Of a stretch of DNA of 33,527 nt, positions 28,901 to 33,527 are shown piece after piece. Each line of letters begins with the position of its first letter. Positions within the stretch are counted from its first letter, which is position 1. The stretch spans positions 1 through 33,527 of the forward strand of contig JAQIBH010000068.1 of NCBI GenBank assembly GCA_027859205.1, in the 5' to 3' direction. The translations under genes were made by a program, and so were the position numbers. The stretch comes from Bacteroidales bacterium (GTDB lineage Bacteria > Bacteroidota > Bacteroidia > Bacteroidales > UBA12077). Below the pieces are notes generated by a model. That model saw nothing but the letters and a program-made list of their open reading frames with translations, made no database searches and was not told where the DNA came from.

Positions 28901-29419
28901 CTCGAGGTAGAAATCATCTCCAAAAAGTTCTTTATACTGCAAAGCCATTTTTTCGCCAGCACTTTCACTTTCTTTCATAATGGCTTGAGGCACTTCACCC
29001 CCTAAGCAAGCTGATGAGGCTATTAATCCTTCGTGGTGTTCGCGAAGTAATTCCCAATCAATTCTGGGAGTGTAATAAAAACCATCAATCCATGCAAAAG
29101 AAACTAGTTTTGTTAGATTCTCGTAACCTTTTTTATTCTTCGCTAACAATATTAGATGAAATCCACTTCTATCTTCTTTTCCTGATTTACTATTTCGACT
29201 ACCTTTTGCAACATAAATTTCACAACCAATAATTGGTTTTATCCCTTGACTTTTTGCTTCATTAAAAAAATGTTTTACGCCAAACATGTTGCCATGATCT
29301 GTAATACAAACAGCAGGCATCTCATCTTTCTTAGCTTTTTTGATTAGAGTTCTAATATCAGAAGCTCCATCTAGAATTGAATATTGAGTATGAACATGTA
29401 TATGTGTAAACTTAGCCAT
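25934..29419 (-). CDS. dnaE: DNA polymerase III subunit alpha
   Basis: N-terminal PHP '[16 protein letters not shown]', '[25 protein letters not shown]', '[28 protein letters not shown]', '[20 protein letters not shown]'; 1161 aa, no intein seen. Confidence 0.97.
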   Translation of the reverse strand: [1161 protein letters not shown]

Positions 29420-29655
29420 TATAATTAATTGATTTAATGAAAATTAGCGAAAAGGGTGATGCAAATAAATTAGTTTTTAAAAGTAATAAATTTGGTGAAA
29501 ATAATTTTATCATGTTAATAATTAATAATAACATTTTGTTATTAAACCTATAAAAGAACCAGATTGTTTATTGTGTAAATTTTATGTTCATTTAACTTAC
29601 TGAAATTGATCATTTAAATAGATTTAAAAAATGTTTTTTTACTAAATTATTATTG

Positions 29656-29663
29656 TATCTTTG
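29656..29663 (+). promoter_or_regulatory. Candidate -7 box upstream of rpsP
   Basis: TATCTTTG matches TAnnTTTG, about 50 nt before the rpsP ATG. Confidence 0.55.
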
Positions 29664-29710
29664 CCGCACTATTTTAAAAATAGATTTATTAATTAATTAA
29701 AAAAAAGAGC

Positions 29711-30349
29711 ATGCCTGTAAAAATTCGATTAACAAGAAGAGGGAGAAAAAAAGCTCCGTTTTATCACATTGTTGTCGCGGATAGCAGAGCGCCACGAGAT
29801 GGTAGATTCATTGAAAGCTTAGGAAAATTCAATCCTTTGACAAATCCTGCTACTATTGAATTAGATTTCGATAAAGCATTAGATTGGCTACTAAAAGGCG
29901 CTCAACCTACAGATACCTGTAGATCTATTTTGTCGTACAAAGGTGTTATGATGAAAAAGCACTTACTTGAAGGAGTAAAAAAAGGTGCATTCACTGAAGA
30001 GCAAGCAGAAGAGAAATTCCAAAGCTGGCTTACAGAAAAAGGGAACAAGATTCAAACTAAAGTTGACATGTTGCAAAAAGGCGATGACGCTGATGCAAAG
30101 AAACGTTTAGATGCTGAAACTAAAGTTCGTGAAGCAAGAGCTGAAGAGCTAGCTAAGAGAAATGCTGAAGCTGCTGCAGCTGAAGCAAAAGCTAATGCTC
30201 CTGTAGTAGAAGAAACTCCAGAAGTTGTTACTGAAGATGCTGTTGAGGCTCCTGAAGAAACTGCTGAAACTCCAGCTGAAGAAACTCCAGAAGCAACTGA
30301 AGAAAAAGCTCCTGAAGCAGAAAATAAAGAAGAAGCACCAGAAGCTTAA
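29711..30349 (+). CDS. rpsP: 30S ribosomal protein S16 with long Ala/Glu-rich C-terminal extension
   Basis: '[42 protein letters not shown]...'; tail '...[46 protein letters not shown]'. Confidence 0.96.
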   Translation: MPVKIRLTRRGRKKAPFYHIVVADSRAPRDGRFIESLGKFNPLTNPATIELDFDKALDWLLKGAQPTDTCRSILSYKGVMMKKHLLEGVKKGAFTEEQAEEKFQSWLTEKGNKIQTKVDMLQKGDDADAKKRLDAETKVREARAEELAKRNAEAAAAEAKANAPVVEETPEVVTEDAVEAPEETAETPAEETPEATEEKAPEAENKEEAPEA

Positions 30350-30362
30350 GATATTTTCATGC

Positions 30363-30884
30363 ATGAAAAAGGATGATCATTATTTGTTAGGATCACTTTT
30401 AAAAACGAAAGGAATTAAAGGTGAAATAATAATTAAGTTTAATAATGATTGTTCGGAAGAAATTTCAAAATTGGAATCAATTTTTATCGATGTAGATAAT
30501 AAATTGGTTCCTTTTTTTATTGAGAATATTAAACTAAAAACCTTATCTACCTCAATAGTCAAACTTGAAGGTATTGATGAGGAAGAAAAAGCTATTGAAT
30601 TTATCGGGTCTGATTTTTATATTTCTGTTGATCAATCAGAGGTTTTACAAATTAATAAAGTTGAATCTATTGATATAACCGGTTATAAGGTAATTGATCA
30701 AAACAAAAACAATATAGGTGTAGTTCTTGATTTTATTGATATTTCCAAAAATCCTTTACTGAATGTGAAAACGGATAATGGAGAAATTCTGATTCCTGCA
30801 AAAGATGAATTAATAATTGAAATTGATGATGATTTACAGGAAATTATTTTGAACATTCCAGAAGGACTTTTAGATATTAATTAG
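30363..30884 (+). CDS. rimM: Ribosome maturation factor RimM
   Basis: 'MKKDDHYLLGSLLKTKGIKGEIIIKF...YKVIDQNKNNIGVVLDFIDISKNPLLNVKTDNGEILIPAKDELIIEIDDDLQEIILNIPEGLLDIN'. The track start at 30225 is an artefact of an open alternate frame in rpsP. Confidence 0.92.
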   Translation: MKKDDHYLLGSLLKTKGIKGEIIIKFNNDCSEEISKLESIFIDVDNKLVPFFIENIKLKTLSTSIVKLEGIDEEEKAIEFIGSDFYISVDQSEVLQINKVESIDITGYKVIDQNKNNIGVVLDFIDISKNPLLNVKTDNGEILIPAKDELIIEIDDDLQEIILNIPEGLLDIN

Positions 30885-31318
30885 AAAGAAAGATCGTTTT
30901 CGTAATTAATAATTTTATTACACCAATCGTCCGGCAGAAGAATAGCTTCATTCTCTTTTGATCCAAAAGCAACTAAAACAGCATCGTTATGAGCTTTTAC
31001 CTCATTTGTAGCTGCGTTAACAATTTCCTGTTTCATTTGCAAACTTTTATTTCCAAGCTTATAAACTTTTGATAAAACAATAATATCTTCATGTAATAAT
31101 ATTGGATTAAGATATTCTATTGTAATTTTTGCCAGGACTAAGGCTCTTTCTTTCCAGTCCATTTTTTGTTCAAACACTTTTTCAAAATACTGCATACGCG
31201 CCATATCAAAGTAATTCTGATAAATAGAATTATTAACATGAGCTAAAATGTCAATGTCGTTAAATCTTATTTGGATTGGGGTTTTATGAAAAAATTTAGT
31301 GGTTGATTTAATTTTCAT
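30881..31318 (-). CDS. Acyl-CoA thioesterase (hotdog fold, YbgC/4HBT-like)
   Basis: 'TPIQIRFNDIDILAHVNNSIYQNYFDMARMQYFEKVF'. Start placed at MKIKSTTKFFHK (31316-31318), not the track start at 31381. Confidence 0.87.
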   Translation of the reverse strand: MKIKSTTKFFHKTPIQIRFNDIDILAHVNNSIYQNYFDMARMQYFEKVFEQKMDWKERALVLAKITIEYLNPILLHEDIIVLSKVYKLGNKSLQMKQEIVNAATNEVKAHNDAVLVAFGSKENEAILLPDDWCNKIINYENDLSF

Positions 31319-33200
31319 AATCCTGTAATTCAATATCAAGTTCCTCGTAAATAGAGTTTTGACTTTTAAATTCGGGTACAATTTCTTTCATTTTACGAAC
31401 TATCTCAATATTGTTATGTGCTTCTTTAAGTTTAATTAAGTCCACAAATTTTCCTTTGATTTCTTTAAAATTATATTTTCTAACTTTAGCAATTAAAATT
31501 TTAGAATGATATGTAGGAATTGTATTTTCCAGATCATTTAGTAACTCTTCGTAAAGTTTTTCGCCGGGTCTTAATCCTGTGTATTTAATTTGAATATCTT
31601 TCCCAATAGATAATCCCGAAAGTTTAATCATTTTCTTAGCAAGGTCAAGTATTTTTACCGATTTGCCCATGTCAAAAATAAATATTTCTTCTCTTTTGCT
31701 AATAGCTCCAGCTTCAAGAACTAATTGACAAGCTTCGGGTATAGTCATAAAGTAACGTGTTATTTCGGGATGTGTTACAGTAACAGGGCCTCCTTTGTCA
31801 ATTTGTTTTTTAAACCTTAAAATCACAGAACCGTTTGATCCTAAAACATTTCCAAAACGTGTTGTAATAAAATTTGTTGAGCTTATTTGATTAAATGCCT
31901 GAATATAGATTTCCGCAATTCTTTTTGAAGCACCCATCACATTTGTTGGGTTCACAGCTTTATCTGTTGAAACCATTACAAATTGTTCCACCTTGAATTC
32001 ATTTGAAATATCGGCAATGATTTTTGTACCAAGAATATTGGTCCTTAAAGCTTCAGAAGGGTTGTTTTCCATCATTGGAACATGCTTATATGCAGCCGCA
32101 TGATACACAATTGATGGTTTGTATTCTTCAAAAAGTTTTTTTACTCTATATTCATCGGCAATATTACCAATAACTATTTCAAAATTATAGAAATTGAATT
32201 TTTCTTGAAGATCAAGTTCCATATCATATAATGGAGATTCAGCTTGATCAAACAAAACTATCTTATGCGGATTAAAATTTATTAATTGTCGAACAATCTC
32301 ACTTCCAATTGAACCTGCGGCACCTGTAACAAGTATTGTCTTATTGAGAATTTTTTTCTTGATTTTATTTATATCTAAAACAATAGGAGGTCGTTCAAGT
32401 AAATCTTCAATTTTTATTTCTTTAATTTGATTAAAACTCAGTTCCCCATTTATCCAAGTATTTATGTCAGGTACTGAAAGTACTTTAATATCATATTGCA
32501 AGCATTTTTCAATAATGTTCTGCTTTTCTTCAGACTTAATTCCTTCTTTGGCGATAATTAATTTCTCGATTGTATCTTTTTGCAATAAACTATCCAGATG
32601 GTCCGGATGGTAAATAGTTACACCTTCTAATGCTTTACCGATGTTTGAGTTAATGATATCTAAAAAGGCTAGAACCTTATATTTGCTCTGTGCATCACGA
32701 TCCAAAGTCCTTTTTGTTATTACACCAAACTGACCTGCACCATATATAATAACACTTGTTTTTTCTTTATTAGGGTTATAAATTTCTTGATATATAATTT
32801 TGGTAGCAAGTCTAAAAGAGGCCATCAAGAAAACTGTTAATAGAAAATCGATAACTACTATTCCAAATGGAATAATATATGTCCCATTAAAAAAGTAAAA
32901 GTTTATAATATTTACAATAGTAAATACAAGGCTACCTGAAATAGCAACTAAAAAAATTCGTTCGGTATCTTTTGCACCTGAATGTCTAATAATACCAGCA
33001 TAAGTTTTAAAAATAAGAAAGGTGATTGATCTGAAAAACAATACATAAGGTATAATAAACCCTAGTTCAATATAATATTCATGAGGGATTTCAAAATTAA
33101 ATCGTAATAAAAAAGAAGCAGAAATAGAAATTCCACAAATGATTAGATCAATCAGGAAAACAATCCACCTTGGAGTATATGACTTAGGGAATCTAATCAT
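31308..33200 (-). CDS. Polysaccharide biosynthesis nucleoside-diphosphate-sugar epimerase/dehydratase (CapD/WbpM/PglF-like)
   Basis: N-terminal TM helices, then 'ILVTGAAGSIGSEIVRQLINFNPHKIVLFDQAESPLYDMELDL', 'YHAAAYKHVPMMENNPSEALRTNILGTK', 'FVMVSTDKAVNPTNVMGASKRIAEIY', 'TTRFGNVLGSNGSVILRFKKQI'. Confidence 0.95.
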   Translation of the reverse strand: MIRFPKSYTPRWIVFLIDLIICGISISASFLLRFNFEIPHEYYIELGFIIPYVLFFRSITFLIFKTYAGIIRHSGAKDTERIFLVAISGSLVFTIVNIINFYFFNGTYIIPFGIVVIDFLLTVFLMASFRLATKIIYQEIYNPNKEKTSVIIYGAGQFGVITKRTLDRDAQSKYKVLAFLDIINSNIGKALEGVTIYHPDHLDSLLQKDTIEKLIIAKEGIKSEEKQNIIEKCLQYDIKVLSVPDINTWINGELSFNQIKEIKIEDLLERPPIVLDINKIKKKILNKTILVTGAAGSIGSEIVRQLINFNPHKIVLFDQAESPLYDMELDLQEKFNFYNFEIVIGNIADEYRVKKLFEEYKPSIVYHAAAYKHVPMMENNPSEALRTNILGTKIIADISNEFKVEQFVMVSTDKAVNPTNVMGASKRIAEIYIQAFNQISSTNFITTRFGNVLGSNGSVILRFKKQIDKGGPVTVTHPEITRYFMTIPEACQLVLEAGAISKREEIFIFDMGKSVKILDLAKKMIKLSGLSIGKDIQIKYTGLRPGEKLYEELLNDLENTIPTYHSKILIAKVRKYNFKEIKGKFVDLIKLKEAHNNIEIVRKMKEIVPEFKSQNSIYEELDIELQDYEN

Positions 33201-33327
33201 TATATACAGAACAATTATTGTAAATTAAAGACTAATTTTATATATTCAAAAATATTAAAAATATTGCAGCATAAATAATTTTTAATCGTCTTTTATCGAA
33301 ATGAAACGAAACGAAAAAATGAATATT

Positions 33328-33527
33328 ATGAAAACTAAACAAATTAAAACACTCGTATTTACATTTCTTGTGTTATTAGGATTACAAGTAAATAACCTTA
33401 ATGCTTCTCCTTTATTTCAGGATAAAAAGGAGACAAGAAAAGTCGCTGAATTTGATAAGATAGGATTATCAATTCCAGCAAATTTATATTTAACACAAGG
33501 ATCAAAGAATGAAGTTGTAATTGAGGC
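33328..33527 (+). CDS. Secreted protein, probable DUF2807 (head GIN domain), truncated at the window edge
   Basis: MKTKQIKTLVFTFLVLLGLQVNNLNASPLFQDKKETRKVAEFDKIGLSIPANLYLTQGSKNEVVIEA. Upstream in-frame ATGs at 33301 and 33319 also possible. Confidence 0.6.
   Translation, partial: MKTKQIKTLVFTFLVLLGLQVNNLNASPLFQDKKETRKVAEFDKIGLSIPANLYLTQGSKNEVVIE

Noticed and set aside
27825-29232. Plus-strand ORFs 27825-28121 and 29014-29232 opposite dnaE
   Set aside because: Antisense to highly conserved dnaE; no motif support.
30225-30362. Long N-terminal extension of the rimM ORF ([20 protein letters not shown]...)
   Set aside because: It is the out-of-frame reading of the rpsP Ala/Glu tail; RimM homology starts at 30363.
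30149-30364. Minus-strand ORF (Phe/Ser/Trp-rich)
   Set aside because: Antisense shadow of the repetitive rpsP 3' end; low-complexity composition and no recognisable protein.
1-33527. CRISPR arrays, tRNA/rRNA genes, transposases, integrases or phage genes
   Set aside because: Looked for by eye; no regular short direct repeats with spacers, no tRNA-like cloverleaf with a CCA/T-loop signature, and no mobility proteins in the ORF track.

Overview
AT-rich Bacteroidota (probably Bacteroidales/Marinilabiliales-like) chromosomal window. Most of it is housekeeping: purD, purQ, an ArsC-family reductase, class I fumarase, sppA, folK, upp, radC, trxA, dnaE, rpsP-rimM, a thioesterase and a CapD/WbpM-like epimerase. 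The left edge holds the 3' end of a SprB-repeat adhesin with a T9SS C-terminal sorting domain. The right edge holds the start of a probable DUF2807 (head GIN domain) protein. The most interesting region is a tightly packed 10-gene minus-strand array (about 4416-15645). In transcription order it encodes CheR, a divergent CheR-like protein, a REC-less CheB, a membrane GAF protein, a GAF-PAS-PAS-PP2C phosphatase (SiaA-like), a SiaB-like kinase, a SiaC-like DUF1987 phosphoprotein, a TerB/FHA-like-ABCG exporter fusion, a lipoprotein and a small secreted protein. It looks like a partner-switching signalling module joined to orphan CheB/CheR and an exporter, with no SiaD cyclase, MCP or CheA in the window. 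Other notable items are a roughly 130-bp nested inverted-repeat (MITE/REP-like) element next to purD, a 21-bp GC-rich palindrome apparently inserted in frame in a TetM-family GTPase gene, and several clear hairpin terminators. All family assignments come from reading motifs by eye; no database search was run.
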